A stretch of 64,000 nucleotides of DNA, taken from Callaeas wilsoni (Eukaryota > Chordata > Aves > Passeriformes > Callaeidae). The DNA is taken from the NCBI GenBank assembly GCA_013398955.1, contig VWPU01017852.1:1-64000 (forward strand), read 5' to 3'. Position 1 is the first letter of the stretch; the number at the start of each line of letters is the position of its first letter. Shown here piece after piece: positions 12,241 through 24,700 of this stretch. The translations under genes were made by a program, and so were the position numbers. The notes beneath the pieces are model-generated. The model saw only the letters and a list, made by a program, of their open reading frames with translations, did not search any database and had not been told where the DNA came from.

Positions 12241-14323
12241 GTGTGATCCAAGCACTTGCCAGCGAGATTATATTCTGGCCCATTTCTTTTCTTTAACCAA
12301 TGTTTCCAGTTCAATATTTATCTATATATTTTGTACGAAAGATAGTGGAAATACTGGTAATGGGGGAAATAACTGGATCCACATGGAAGAACTGAAGTGC
12401 TGTTTAGGTTAAGGTTTGCTTTAGCTAGGTGGGGGAGATGCTAGGCGATTATGAGTCAGGACTGAAAGTTGTTGAAACTATGCTGGGAAACAACAGTTAT
12501 GGCAATGTGTATGTGACTGGCAGTTGTTGCAGGCTCTCACTTTTAGTCAAATGCACTGTAGGTGCAATTATTGAACAAGAAGTAAATAACTGTTTGTTTT
12601 TGTTTTTCTTGTAAGTATGCAATCTATTTTAGCCTCCTCTGCTATGTGGTCTTTATTTGTTTTTACTTGCCACATTTGGATGCGCTTTGCACCCTCTGAC
12701 TTGACTTATTAGAAGAAGTGTAGAGAAAATGAATGTTGGGGCCATCCATTGCACTAGGACTGTTTTATGAAGACAAATCACTTGCATATAATAGATGGCT
12801 TGAAGTTTTTCCTGTTAGTGTCCTAGATGAACTAGCTACTCTATAGCCAGAAAAAAATGCTTTTTTCTTCTATAGAAAGATCTTTGAATATCTTGAGATA
12901 CAGTCTTTGAATGGATCAATAGACAGAAGCATATTGAAAATGGATGTGACAAAGGACAATACACTGCTACAGGGCTGATAAGATTGCTCATGTGACATTG
13001 CCGTAGTTGAAGGAGTGTAGTGAATATCTGTTGTATGTGAAGTGTAACTATTGCTACAATGTGACGGTGATTTTAAAGCTAAGCAGTCTCTGGGATCATG
13101 AGAGACTGGGGAAGGAAAGCTTTAGCGTAGAGTTGGTTTGATTTTGGGTTTTTCTGTTGGTGGTTTTTCCCTATTGAAGAAAGAGTGTCCAACCTAGGCT
13201 GCTAGGCCAGCTGTCTCACTCAAATGCTTGGCAAAGCTGGTTCAAGACCCTGCTTCAGGTGGGTGAAAGCAGCAAGTGAAATTGGATTTCCCATCTTCCA
13301 AGTTTGTACCTTATCCAGGAGCATTTAGAGAGAGGCTTCTCCTCTGCTTTTTCTTGTATTTTAAACTTTTTCTCTGATACAGAAGGAATGCAAATATTCT
13401 TTCTTGCAGAATGGCTTTCAGATTTTTTGTAAGTGGTATGGGTTAGGACCTGATGTTGTTAAACAGTAGGGATGTGGCCCTTTCACTGGAGGCCGCTTTT
13501 GGTATTAAGGGTCTGACTCAATTTCTAGTGAATATGCTGTGCTTTTGGCCCAGGGAGCCAGTAGAAATAAATACACAACATGCTGGGAAAATATGTGTCA
13601 TGTTGGCGACTGGGAAACTCAGTTCAGCTCCTGCTTTCTCTTTTCTGTCCTCAGCCAGAAAATGAATGATTGCATGATAAAAATACCCAGTATGCTTTTA
13701 AAAAAAAAAAGGTTTTAAGATTCCTCTTATTATGAAACACTTGCTCAGGCTGCCACCTTAGCTCTTTGCAAAACTGTGGAATTGAAGCCAGAGATCGCCT
13801 GTTGTTCGGGTGCTCAAATCCTCTTCATTTCTTCAGAATTCATTGATTTCAGAGGAAGTGAGGTGGTTTCAGTAGTTCTGACTCTTTCTCCAGATGAGAA
13901 AATGCCTAGTTAAGCACACAAGTGGCTTCACTAATGTTTCAGTAATGCCTTGATGAACACGCTATGCAAGCTCACTTTCAGGACAGACAGCGATTTATGG
14001 GGCTTTTTGACAACGCTGATGGAGGGCCTGATTTCTTTCCTACCCTCCCCCAGGTATGCTGAAAATAAGACTTCTTTAATACTCCTCAGATTGAGCACTT
14101 CCATATTACGTATCAATATGGAAAATTGTATTTGTTTTCACTGTTTATTATTTATGAAATATGGATGTAGACACCCTTACAAATAATACATTCACAGTGC
14201 TCACAGACTGAAAACAAGTGTAGAAAATGTCAAGGCCGTTGCCTGTTGTTCATCTCCTTTTCTCTGCCACTAGGTATTGTTTTTTGAGTTACATGTAGAA
14301 TTTTATATCCTAGATGTAAACAA
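12241..14323. other. AT-rich stretch with no supported gene
   Basis: Unique sequence between the CR1 and the first LTR. No splice-framed open segment or repeat of note was seen, apart from a short A run at about 13,700. Confidence 0.55.
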
Positions 14324-14328
14324 ACAGA

Positions 14329-15583
14329 TGTCTTCATTTGAAAGTCAGGTGTCAGCTAAGGAAAGCAGGAGCCTCCCTTGGAATGGAAAATACGACTCCC
14401 TTCCCTCTGAATAATCATAACTTTGAAATTAAGAGGCTTTCAGGCAAAGATATGGGAAAAGGAATAACAGTTCCTTACTAATATGTAAAACAAAGCAAAC
14501 AAACAACACGACAGCAGCAACAACANNNNNNNNNNNNNNNNNNNNNNNNNNNNNNNNNNNNNNNNNNNNNNNNNNNNNNNNNNNNNNNNNNNNNNNNNNN
14601 NNNNNNNNNNNNNNNNNNNNNNNNNNNNNNNNNNNNNNNNNNNNNNNNNNNNNNNNNNNNNNNNNNNNNNNNNNNNNNNNNNNNNNNNNNNNNNNNNNNN
14701 NNNNNNNNNNNNNNNNNNNNNNNNNNNNNNNNNNNNNNNNNNNNNNNNNNNNNNNNNNNNNNNNNNNNNNNNNNNNNNNNNNNNNNNNNNNNNNNNNNNN
14801 NNNNNNNNNNNNNNNNNNNNNNNNNNNNNNNNNNNNNNNNNNNNNNNNNNNNNNNNNNNNNNNNNNNNNNNNNNNNNNNNNNNNNNNNNNNNNNNNNNNN
14901 NNNNNNNNNNNNNNNNNNNNNNNNNNNNNNNGGCTGGAATGGCAGGGCCGGCTCGCCCGGGGTAGCAAGCAAGAGGCAGCAGAAGCTCTGCAGCTGTAGC
15001 TGGAACAGCAGGGTGTCCCGGCTGGAACTGCATGGTGTCCCAGCAGAGCTACAGTGTAGCAGAAAATCAGAGTAGTGGCAGAAAAGCAGGGGGAGGCAGG
15101 GACAGTGGCAGCCCAGCTTCAAGCAGGGCAAGGAAGATCCCAGGGTTTCCCTGAGGCACCCCAGCAGATGATGAAGGGTCCTTTGTTTGGTGAGGTAGGG
15201 TGTTAATAAGGTCCCAGTGCAACAGCCACTCTTACGAGCAGAGCTCCACTCAAGGTAGAAGAAAGGCAGCAGAAGAGAGAACCCTGCAGCAGTGGTGAAT
15301 TCTTCCCACAGTGACCGCAGTCTGTCTCCCCTCTGAATGCCAAGAGGGCAAGAGCAGGCTAGGAGCTGCATCCAACCCCTTTTCCCAGCCCAGTTCTCAT
15401 GGTATCTCTGCCCTTCCCAGAGAAACTCCCAGGTAAAAAGACAGAGTAGCCGGCCGGACTCCTCCTCTGAGTTGTGGCCTCTTCTTTCGTCTCTCTGAAG
15501 TACTCAGTTGTTATTGTTCCTTAGCAACAAAATGGGGGAAAATTCCTAAGAGAAAGAAAAACAAAAAACCCTAAGCTCCAACA
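14329..15583 (+). mobile_element. Solo LTR, copy 1 of the CTCF-motif LTR family (contains gap)
   Basis: Starts TGTCTTCATTTGAAAGTCAGG and ends CTCCAACA, so it has TG...CA termini. It is flanked by near-matching 5-bp repeats, ACAGA (14,324-14,328) and ACGGA (15,584-15,588). It aligns with copy 3 (20,600-21,745) along its length, for example the GTGAGGTAGGGTGTTAATAA and AAGGTCCCAGTGCAA blocks. A 406-bp run of N replaces the GC-rich segment that carries tandem motifs in the other copies. No gag, pol or env sequence adjoins it. A 5-bp target duplication fits class III (ERVL-like) elements, but the class is inferred only from that. Confidence 0.82.
14526..14931. other. Assembly gap (406 N)
   Basis: All unknown bases. 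The gap begins straight after the CAGCAGCAACAACA tract and ends before GGCTGGAATGGCAG, inside LTR copy 1. The matching interval in copy 3 (about 20,787-21,050) is GC-rich and contains CTCF-like motifs, and in copy 2 it is a tandem array. A collapsed or unsequenced GC-rich array is the likely content. Confidence 0.95.
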
Positions 15584-15588
15584 ACGGA

Positions 15589-17541
15589 CTACCTCTCTGT
15601 AAGATATTTATAGCAGTTTATTACCCTGTGCATCATCCCAGTACCATGGTTGTACAAGCACAGGCTGAGTTGTTGAAACATGGTCTGACAGGGGGCTGCA
15701 GTGTCTAATTACAAAAGGGTAACACAAGTTTATGTTGTACATGTATGTAAGCATCAGATAGGCAGGAGAGAATGAAAAAATATTCTTTCTCCAAGTCATG
15801 GTGCAAAACAGGAGAAAGAGCTAGGCATTAATGACTTTGCTGAACATTCACACTAACTTTGCAGGGTGTCTTCTCCTTGGAAGCTGTAGCACATTAGTCT
15901 GTTGAGATTCTTACATCAGATGTGAAAAAAGTCAGACTTGTCTCCTGTGACCTGGATGTCTAAATCCACTGTGTCAGTCTGCAGGCGTCTGTGGTCATGG
16001 GGAAGTTTCCACAAGGCTCTACCTGAGCATGTGCTCTGGACTGCCTTGAGAATAGCACAGTGCTTCTTGTCTCTGTCTCATGAGTCTTCCACTAAGCTGC
16101 TTGCAGCCTTTCTATTTCCAAGTGACATCTTTGGAGATATGTTTTGAACACAGCAATGTATACTACAAGATCAGTCAAAATTCTCAGTTCAGATCTGAAA
16201 AAAAAGAGGGGTGAAATGATGGTGGAATTCTTATATGCACGGTTTAGCTTTTAGTGCACTCTCCTGCATATGGAAAACTGAGAATTTATTTCCCCCACCT
16301 ACCTGTCTCCTGCTTCAGTTTGCATCATTCTCTGCCCAGGACTGACTGTGAGTTCCCAGGCTCTGAGACTTCCTGGCTGATAGAGTAGTAAAAGGCGCAA
16401 GTTTGACCCTCCTTCAAGCAGAAGAGGAAACTGAAATTGGACTTCCTTCATCTTGGACACATCTGTGATCATTGGGGCGTTGGGTAAGAGAGGAAAGTCA
16501 CTTATGTCAGCTATGTTTCAGACAGAAGAATGATTAGCTGACTGGTTGTCAGTAGAAAGATTTTCAAGTGGACAACTCACAAAGATGTCAAGTGTGTGAA
16601 TTCTAAAAGAGGAAAATGCACTCCTGCAGCAAAAGTAAAATGCACCTTCTTCTGAAAAAGGTAATTGAGATGACATTTAGCTTAGTGTGAGCATTGTGTG
16701 AACCCCACTGGTATATACTGACTTTCTCCATGAGGCACTCGGTGAGCTTAAAATCCTCATTCACTGTGGTGGATGACACTGGTGAGAACAGCTTAGGGAT
16801 CTATGGTGCTCTTCAGAGCAAGAAACAAGTTTCTTTGGAAGGCTGATACTTCTCTTCTCTGCAGTTCAATTTTGCGTTTATGAAGAGAGTAATCAGGTCT
16901 GCTAAACTGGAGTGTTCTGCATACCCAGGATGAAATAGGTAGAGAATTTTGAATCAAGCAGACCTAGATAGTTCCCTATGTAGCATAAATGTCAAGATCT
17001 GTTGTTGGATTTATTTGTAAGGTTATGTCTGGAAGATGTGATGAATGTATTTATCTGAAGCTGTGGAATGGAAAGCTAAGGCCTTATATTAGGTCTTAAA
17101 ATCCATTTTCTGTGGTCAATTTGCTGGAATTTCATGTATCTGTCTTAAGGGTTATTTTAAAGTAGAAAAAAGGCAGACAACAGTTGTTTTTTCTACAAAG
17201 TAACCTTCTTTAATTCATTCCCCTGCAATTCCCCTGTAACCTTGATTATTATAAGCTTCTTTGCATAACATGAGGGATAATTTACAGCAGGGTCGCTGCT
17301 CCTTTTAGTCTTCAGGTCTTTGCCTTTCATTTTGATGGTTTATCTTCTGACTTGCTTTATTTGTAAAGGGAGGTTGAATGGATGAGTTAAGGCCTTATAT
17401 TTGCAAAAAGAGTGCCATTAGACTGCTAGAGAAACCAGGATTTATAGTTCATTCAAATGCAGCAATTCTTGAATTTCCTAATAAATTGGGATATGATTAG
17501 TCTTTTGAGAGTGTCTGCATGGTGCATTACTGTCTGAGTCT
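15589..17541. other. Unique DNA between LTR copies 1 and 2
   Basis: About 1.95 kb with no open frame of note and no sign of retroviral internal coding sequence. LTR copies 1 and 2 are therefore unlikely to be the two ends of one provirus. Confidence 0.6.
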
Positions 17542-18733
17542 TGTGTTGGTTTGAAAGACAGGTGCCTGCCAAGGAAGGCAGGAACCTCCCTTGGAATGGA
17601 AAATATGACCCTCTTCCCTCCAAATTACTATAACTTTGAAATTACAGGGTTTCAGGCAAAGATATGGGAAGGGAAAGAACAGTTCTTTTACTAGAATATG
17701 TATGTATTACACGGCAAAAAACCAACAACAGCAGCAGCAACAACAAACAGAAAAAGAACCAGAGACCCAGTGGCAGCAGTCTCTTGGCTGCAGGCACTTT
17801 CCCCTTTAGCGCAGTTCTGGTCACAGCCAGCAGGGGCGCTGGTGGCTCCCGGTGGGCAGGGTGCAGTTCCGGTCACAGCCAGCAGGGGCGCTGGTGGCTC
17901 CGGGTGGGNGCAGTTCCGGTCCCAGCCAGCAGGGGCGCTGGTGGCGCCCGGCGGGCAGGGTGCAGTTCCGGTCACAGCCAGCAGGGGCGCTGGGGGCTCC
18001 GGGTGGGCAGGGTGCAGTTCCGGCCACCGCCAGCAGGGGGCGCTGTGGCGGAGCTCGGCCTGAGCACCACTCGGTAATGGCGGCTCAGCTGGAGGGAGAG
18101 ACAGAAGGGGCTTTCCTTTGCAAACTCACGGGGGCAGCCATCTCAGCGCGCCTCCAGGTCATGAAATGGACTGTAGCAGGAACCGCGGAGCAGCAGGCTG
18201 CGAGCACACCCAGGGTGGCAAAGAAAGCGTAGCAAAAACTCCAAAGGGCGGACATGGGATGTTGGGTTAAAGTGTAGCAAAAAAGCCCAGGAGCAGCAGC
18301 AGCAAACAGCAAGGTTGGGCAGCGGCAGATGGGCTGCCGCAGGAAGCTGCCGCAAGCAGCCGGGAGGCGCTCCCTCCAGAGGGGAAAGGGGGTCAGGGTC
18401 CCCTTCCAAGTGAGGTCGGGTGTTGAAAAGGTCCCAGTCCAACTGCTGCTCTGGCGAGCAGAGGCTTGCCCATGGTAAGGAGAAGCGGTGCAAGACAAAA
18501 ACTCCGCAGTGGCAGCGAATCCTCTGGCCATCAACAGTCCAGCACCAAAACACCACCTACCCCCACTCTGATGCCTAGAGCGAGTCAGGGCCAAACCCAG
18601 CCCCTCACTCCCCAGCCAAAATCATGTGGTATCTCTGCACTTCCCAAGAGAAAACCCCTCAGCTCAGAGACAGTAGCAAACTGCACCCTTCCCCTTCCTC
18701 CTCCTCCCAGCCGCATATTTTGTCTCTTAATTT
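17542..18733 (+). mobile_element. Solo LTR, copy 2 of the CTCF-motif LTR family (3' end lost)
   Basis: Begins TGTGTTGGTTTGAAAGACAGG and follows copies 1 and 3 through the CAACAGCAGCAGCAAC tract, the GC-rich segment and the AAAAGGTCCCAGTCCAA block. After CATATTTTGTCTCTTAA it diverges from the other two, and no matching target duplication to AGTCT (17,537-17,541) is visible. The 3' end is truncated or rearranged. Its GC-rich segment is expanded into a 52-bp tandem array (see the array entry). Confidence 0.8.
17816..18048 (+). promoter_or_regulatory. 52-bp tandem array with five CTCF-like motifs
   Basis: Within LTR copy 2 a unit running GCAGTTC-GGTCACAG, CCAGCAGGGGCGCTGG, TGGCTCC-GGTGGGCAGGGT repeats with a 52-bp period. 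Motif starts are 17,827, 17,879, 17,926, 17,978 and 18,030. The 47-bp step at the third contains a lone n (17,909) where CAGGGT is missing. The last motif, CCAGCAGGGGGCGCTGTGG (18,030-18,048), fits the CTCF core consensus (CCA-C-CAGGGGGCGC) closely. The other four have one G fewer in the G run, which would shift the core and probably weaken binding. CTCF binding itself is inferred, not shown. Confidence 0.7.
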
Positions 18734-20594
18734 TGCCTAAGGAACTCTGAATTCAGAAGGTTTTTATCTGCTTTCTGCAAAGGAAGTCTCTTTTATGGCT
18801 GTTGTTTTCCTCTTCTGAAGAAAATTCAAAGCTATTACCTGGTAGTGTGAAGAGGCAAGTGAATAGTGCATTCCTTTATATTGTCTGTGCTTGTGGTATT
18901 CTTGAGGATGATGCAATGAATAGAAAGCCTGAGCTTTAATTGACAGACTCAGACATGAAAAGAGACCTGTTTGGTGCATTTCTCAGCACTGGGGAAACAG
19001 AAGGTCAAGCTAATTAGTTCTCTTGATAACTTGCTTGCTCCACCATGGGAAATCTTAAATGTGTGAACAAAACTAGTTTGCAGTGCAACAGAGAATTACC
19101 TTCCAAAATCATTAAAGAAACATTAAGGAAATCACAAGTGTAATGCACCTGAGCAGATTACAAGGTTTTGTTAAACCAGTGCATATTTAAAATTAGGTCT
19201 AATTTCTGTGTTCATTTAAGGCACCTTCATCTCTTTAATTCACTCTTGTGAATTTTAACAAAGGGAGAGCTGTAAGTGTCCCAAGATGGCAATGGTTTTG
19301 CACAAAATTTTGAAAAAGTTGTTCTCTGGCAAGATTTAACAGCTGACAGTCCTTCATCTAGTTGGTTTCCAAACAATGTGTGCCCTGCACTGAGGCCAGT
19401 TTAGTCTCTCAGATTTGTCAATGTATATCTCATAATTATGGAAGGTTAATGTCATCCTCGTAAGGAGAAGTCACTCAAGTTAATGTATTGCAGAGTAAAG
19501 AATGTTTACAGAAATCTTGTCACCTGAGTCATCGTGGAAATCTGATGTGATGTACTCCACTAGATCAGTGAATGTGTATTTATTGTCTGGGATAACAACT
19601 CTAATGATTAAAAAATGTTGTAATCCTTTTGTAAAAGGTTAGCACTTTGCTTCCCTGTTCCATATCCTACAAACGTAAGGAAGGCTGTCTCTGCAGTATG
19701 ATCTGGTGTAGCTATGGTATGCTATTTCTCAGCACCCCAAGCACTCTGGTTTTGCATCTTGATCTAAACAGTGGTGGTGCAAACCCAGTTGTGTGTCAAA
19801 CAGTTTTCTTTTAACTGGTAGGGCTTTTAAACATATTGTTATTAGCATGTATCAATGGGAATCAAAGAGGATCAGGATCCTGGAGTGCTGCACATATGTC
19901 CTTTTAAAATCTACACACACAGAAATCCAAATCAGCAGGTACAAAGGAGAAGAAAAGAAATAGATTTATATATGTATAGGAGGCTAAGTCCAGGGGAAAT
20001 CAAGTAATTTACTGGAGCTCCCTTGGGAAAGCAGGTCTAGGGAAAATAAGAGGTTGCAATTCAGATTTCCTAAATGTGGTCTGATTCCCCAGCAGCAGAA
20101 CTGCTTTGCACATTGATGCATCTAGGCCAAAAACCAGAAGATTTCAGCACTGTGGGTTTAACTGCTTTGTGCAGTGAAAGAATAAACCTCTGGGAAAGTG
20201 CTCTAATGCTTTCTGGCAACAATTTTAGCAGTATCTAGTCTTTTTAAACAAGCTACTTGTTTCCTTAATGGTGTTCTGTAGTTCAAACCCTAAGAGGATT
20301 TGGAAAGTAAAAGTAATGTGCAGGTAAACTCATGTTAAAAAATGGGAGGTATTTAGGTGTATTTTTTGTTGGCTTTCTCTTGCTCAGAGAGCCTGTGTTT
20401 TAGCAGAGTATAGCAAAATTTGTTTTAAACTTGGTAATTAGGATTTTAAAAAAAATTTCAAGGGAGGATTCTAAATATGAGTACTGTAGGAAAGTGTGTC
20501 TAATTTTAAGTTTCTCTTACATGTGTTTAAAGCCTAAATGTCAGCTCTTTTGTAATCACGATCATTCCTGTTTACGGTGCAATTTTACGTTTAA
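18734..20594. other. Unique DNA between LTR copies 2 and 3
   Basis: About 1.86 kb of AT-rich sequence with no open frame or repeat that I can support. Confidence 0.6.
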
Positions 20595-20599
20595 CTTCC

Positions 20600-21745
20600 T
20601 GTCTTGGTTTGAGAGACAGGTGTCAGCTAAGGAAGGCAGGAGCCTCCCTCAGAATGAAAAATATGACCCCCTTCCCTCAGAATTATTATAATTTTGAAAT
20701 TAAGGGGCTTTCAGGCAAGGATATGAGACTAGGAATAACAGATCCTTACTAGTATGTAAAACAAAGCAAACAAACAACACAACAGCAGCAACAACAGCCA
20801 GAACCAGAGACCCAGTGGCAGCCTTGTCTCGGCCGCAGGCGCTTTCCCCTTTGGCGCAGTTCCGGTCACAGCCAGCAGGGGCGCTGGTGGCTCCCGGGGG
20901 CAGGGCAGGTGCGATGGTTCCCCCGCGGCTGCAGGGGGCGCTGTGGCGGAGCTCGGGCAGCGCGCGGTGAAGGCGGCGTGGCCGGGATGGGACGGGAGAG
21001 AGGCTCGCCTCACAAACCCCAGGGACAGCCGGGCCCGCGGCCCAGCGGGACTCTTGGAAGCAGCAAGCTGGGACAGCAGGAAGGAGCAAAATCCCAAGGT
21101 GGTAGATGAGGTGTATCAGACCCTGCAGCTGTAGCAGGAACCAGGGGAGATCTCAGCAGGCCGGGGGTGCGGGGCTGCAGTGTAGTGAAAACTCAGAGCG
21201 GTGGCAAAGAAGCAGTGGGGCAGTGGGGCAGTGGAGCAGTGGCAGCGGGCTCTGAGCAGGGCAGGGAGGGGCAAGCTTGGGATCCTGGGGATTTTCTCCT
21301 GAGGCACCTGAGCAGATGGTGAAAAGTCCCTTTTTTAGTGAGGTAGGGTGTTAATAAGGTCCCAGTGCAATGGCTGCCCTTATGAGCAGAGCTCCACTCA
21401 GGGTAGAAGAAAGGCAGCAGGAGATGGAACCCTGCAGTAGTGGCAAATTCTCCCCACAGCGACCGCAGCCTGCCTCCCCTCTGAATGCCGAGAGAACATG
21501 AGAGATAGGGACTGCACCCAACCCTGTTTTCCCAGTCCAAAAACCTCGCAGTATCTCTGCTCTCCACAAGAAACCCCAGGTAAAAAGAGAGTAGCCAGCT
21601 GCACCCCTCCCCTAAGCTGTGACAACTTCTCTTGTCTCTCTTAAGTATCCAGTTGTTATTGTCTTCTAGCAACGAGAATGGGGGAAAATTCCTTAAGAGG
21701 GAAAAAAAAAACCTAAACAAAAGGAGAACTCCTAAAACCCCAACA
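20600..21745 (+). mobile_element. Solo LTR, copy 3 of the CTCF-motif LTR family (complete)
   Basis: A complete LTR of 1,146 bp with TGTCTTGG at the start and CCCCAACA at the end. It is bounded by a perfect 5-bp target duplication, CTTCC, at 20,595-20,599 and 21,746-21,750. This copy fixes the boundaries of the family. The 5-bp duplication is typical of class III (ERVL-type) retroviruses. No internal retroviral sequence is attached, so it is a solo LTR left by recombination. The open frames on its minus strand (up to 254 codons) run across LTR boundaries and are not coding. Confidence 0.9.
20872..20946 (+). promoter_or_regulatory. Two CTCF-like motifs in LTR copy 3
   Basis: CCAGCAGGGGCGCTGG lies at 20,872-20,887 and CTGCAGGGGGCGCTGTGG at 20,929-20,946. 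The second keeps the five-G core AGGGGGCGC of the CTCF consensus. They are 57 bp apart and flank a GC-rich spacer. This two-motif arrangement looks ancestral to the five-motif array in copy 2. Function is inferred from the motif only. Confidence 0.6.
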
Positions 21746-21750
21746 CTTCC

Positions 21751-24700
21751 CTCTTGAAAGAGCAGGGAAAAAATTCTTTTTATTGGTATCTGTGTAGCTA
21801 ATCCTTCTCTTCTTACACTATTCCACGGTGTATTTCCTGCTGGCTCCTTCTGTTTTGCCTTGACTTGAATCATGCATAAACGGCACCTGATGGTGTCAGT
21901 GGGACCACTGCATACATGAGTGTCCTCGCAGCAGTGCCCTGCCAGCAGTGATGACATTCCAGCCCCGAGTTTGACATTGATACCTGTTCCAAAGGCATGC
22001 TATTGCATGCTTGTGGTTAAAACTGCATGTATGTGATTTTAAAGTGTTTTCTTTTTTAGTTAGTATGTATGCAATTCAGCCCACCCTACCCCACACTATT
22101 GGTTTAATTCCTGACTATGAAACCATATATATATATATGAAAATTGTGTGTACATATAAGAAAAAAATACACTTTTTAATATTTAATATATTTTTTATAT
22201 GTGTGCCTTGCTAAACTAACCTTTGAACTTTTTTTTTGGTGCATATGATATTTTGATGTATCTATATTATTTTGTTGGCTTTTTAGACAAATCTAAAGAA
22301 ATAAGTTTACAGACATTTTTCCTTGAGACCTTAGACACTTTTTTTTAGCCGTTGTCAAGATAAATGAAAGTTTCCATGTACCATCCAGTGATGTCCAGTG
22401 AAAAAATCTTTCTTTTGAGTCTGTGTGAAAAAAATTCCCCATGTGCATAAGTGAAGTCTACTTGAACTGTATTACTGTATTTTGCTGAAGTTCTGTTACA
22501 AGTGAAATCCTCATGGAAACCTACTGTTAAAAATTCAGCATTTGAATGTTATGGTATGTATTGAGACAGTCAATGACTGAGCTGAACAGAATGAGTTTTA
22601 TTGAGTAAACACTGAATAATGATCACTGAAGTCACACTGTTCTGCATCTGCTGGAGCCTTACACCAGCAATATTTTAGCTATTTGAGACATTTTTCCTCC
22701 TTTATGTACGCATTTTAATAAGAGAGGAAGTATATTTTAATATTGCGTTTGAGAAGTAAGTTCTATTTGTTAGATTTATAATAAGAGTTGACTGGTAGCT
22801 TAATTGCCAAAGGTGGACCATGGAGTAAGTCACACTGATATTCTGTCTTTCATGGCCTTGTTGTGTGGAAGGTGTATGGGTCAGAGTCTTCTCAGCCTTT
22901 GAGGTGCAACTGTACTAAAATTCAGAAAAGCACCAAGTGTGAATAGAAGAAAGATCATTCATTTTCCCTTTAGGTAGAAATGCTGCTCTGGTAATGCAGG
23001 GTAGCTCTAAAAGAGACGTTTTGTAAGACTTTCGGAAGGTCTCTCTTCTGCAACATTATTTTTTTAAAAAAAATTATTTCCCTCCCAACCCCCACTGAAC
23101 CCATCAGGCATTGTAGCAATAACATGTATGACATCTTACTGCTCCGTGGCTGAGAGCCACTGTACACAGCAGCTGAACAGGCAGCTGTGAACATTGATGT
23201 TCAGCTTCCTCACATACCAAGAAATGAGCCCAGCAGTTAAATTAACCTTCCACAAGTCCTTTTAAGTTCTAGTTAGTGATATGGGACTTACTGTCTGTTG
23301 AATTTTGTGTTTCATCCATAAAGTTCTGTTGTAGGGCATAAGTTTATCAATTTTGTTGAGGATGTGAGGTCAAGAGGATGGGAGTGGGGGTAAGAGTAAC
23401 TCAGTTGGCCTGTGCAGCTTGGTTACAACAGAAACTGAAGCATCAGGGAGTGGTGCATGTTGGCTGTCTTTGTATACGTATGGATAGCTCATTCCTCTGT
23501 TGGTTGTTCCCATATGGAGAACAACCTGGGAAATTCCTGGTGGAATTTCTGCCCATTCTACAAGGCTGCACTTCGGGGAAAATGTATGTACTGTGTCATA
23601 AAATGAATGAAATTTGACAACTGGCACATTCCCCTGTAGCAGGGATTAACTTCACAATCTCATTCAAGTGGGGCATGTCTCCTTTTCTCCTTTTCTTCTC
23701 TCTCTCCTGGAAGAGGCTGCTAATGAATAATATGCGGTTTTGTAGTTAACTCTCAAGTCATAATGTTTTGCTGAAATTTTATAAGCCTTAAATATAAACT
23801 ATTTTGAAATTAATTTCTTAATACAATGTCCCCCTTGGAGTGTTGAGGATACTCTTGATTCTAGCTTTTTTCCCCCTGGGAAGATGAACACATACTGGCT
23901 ACTCAGAAAGGGGAATTTTAAGGTAAATGTGTCTGCCTTAAAGCTGCTGCACCTGAGTAAGATGCTGCTAATGCTTTTTGGACTTTGTTACTACACAATA
24001 TCAAGTTTTAAGTTTTTAATAAACTATATAATAATTTAAAATAGGAAAATGAATTCCTGACGCAACCTCGCCCACTTCAAAACTGGTTAACTTTTGGATG
24101 TTACTGTTTGTTTGACTACAATTACTGAGTAATGAAATGGTAGGTTTGGGTCCTATTTTAGCACTTTCCTCATGTTAGAAATACCTTCTTTTTCAAAAGA
24201 GTAAAATTCTTTCTTACCACGTAAGCCCATGGGAAGAGCACTCACAAATCAGATAAGCATTATGACAAAATCATGAGTCTGGCTGCAATGTGTTTTTGTA
24301 AGTCATCCCTGACTGGATTGTTCGGTAATACTAGCAAGGACTTTGAAGTCTTTTTGAAGTAGGCTGGTTTTAAATTAGTACATTTAGCAATGACCTGCTG
24401 TCTATTTTACTTTAGATCAAAGTAACAGGCCGTAGAAGTTGCAGTGGATGTGGAATGGAAGACCCTGTGTGGCTTCTTCCAGGTCTCTGGCATGCTATGG
24501 GCAGCTGGAAAGGCAAAAGTCGATTAGAAGCCCTGAGCTGTAACCTTAACGCAGCGCTGTCTCTCCTACCAGGCTGCCATTTGCTAACAGCTGAAGTGCC
24601 AGGTTTGCAGCTGATACTAATTACATATCAGTATTAAACACAAATGAAGCATGTGTTCATGTAAGAGCAGCAAGATGTGGGGCTGTGTGAACAGAAGTAA

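Noticed and set aside
14478..15371. 297-codon open frame on the minus strand
   Set aside because: About 135 of its codons are unknown bases in the assembly gap. The remainder is LTR sequence.
14329..18733. Interpretation of LTR copies 1 and 2 as the ends of one provirus
   Set aside because: The 1.95-kb spacer has no retroviral coding sequence, and copy 1 is bounded by its own 5-bp near-duplication.
21193..21957. 254-codon open frame on the minus strand
   Set aside because: It runs through LTR copy 3 and across its 3' boundary into unique flank, so it is not a gene of the host or of a retrovirus.
24416..24637. Segment after TTTACTTTAG resembling an exon just before exon candidate 1
   Set aside because: The only open frame would leave in phase 1 at the first donor, which cannot join exon candidate 1, whose only open frame enters in phase 0.
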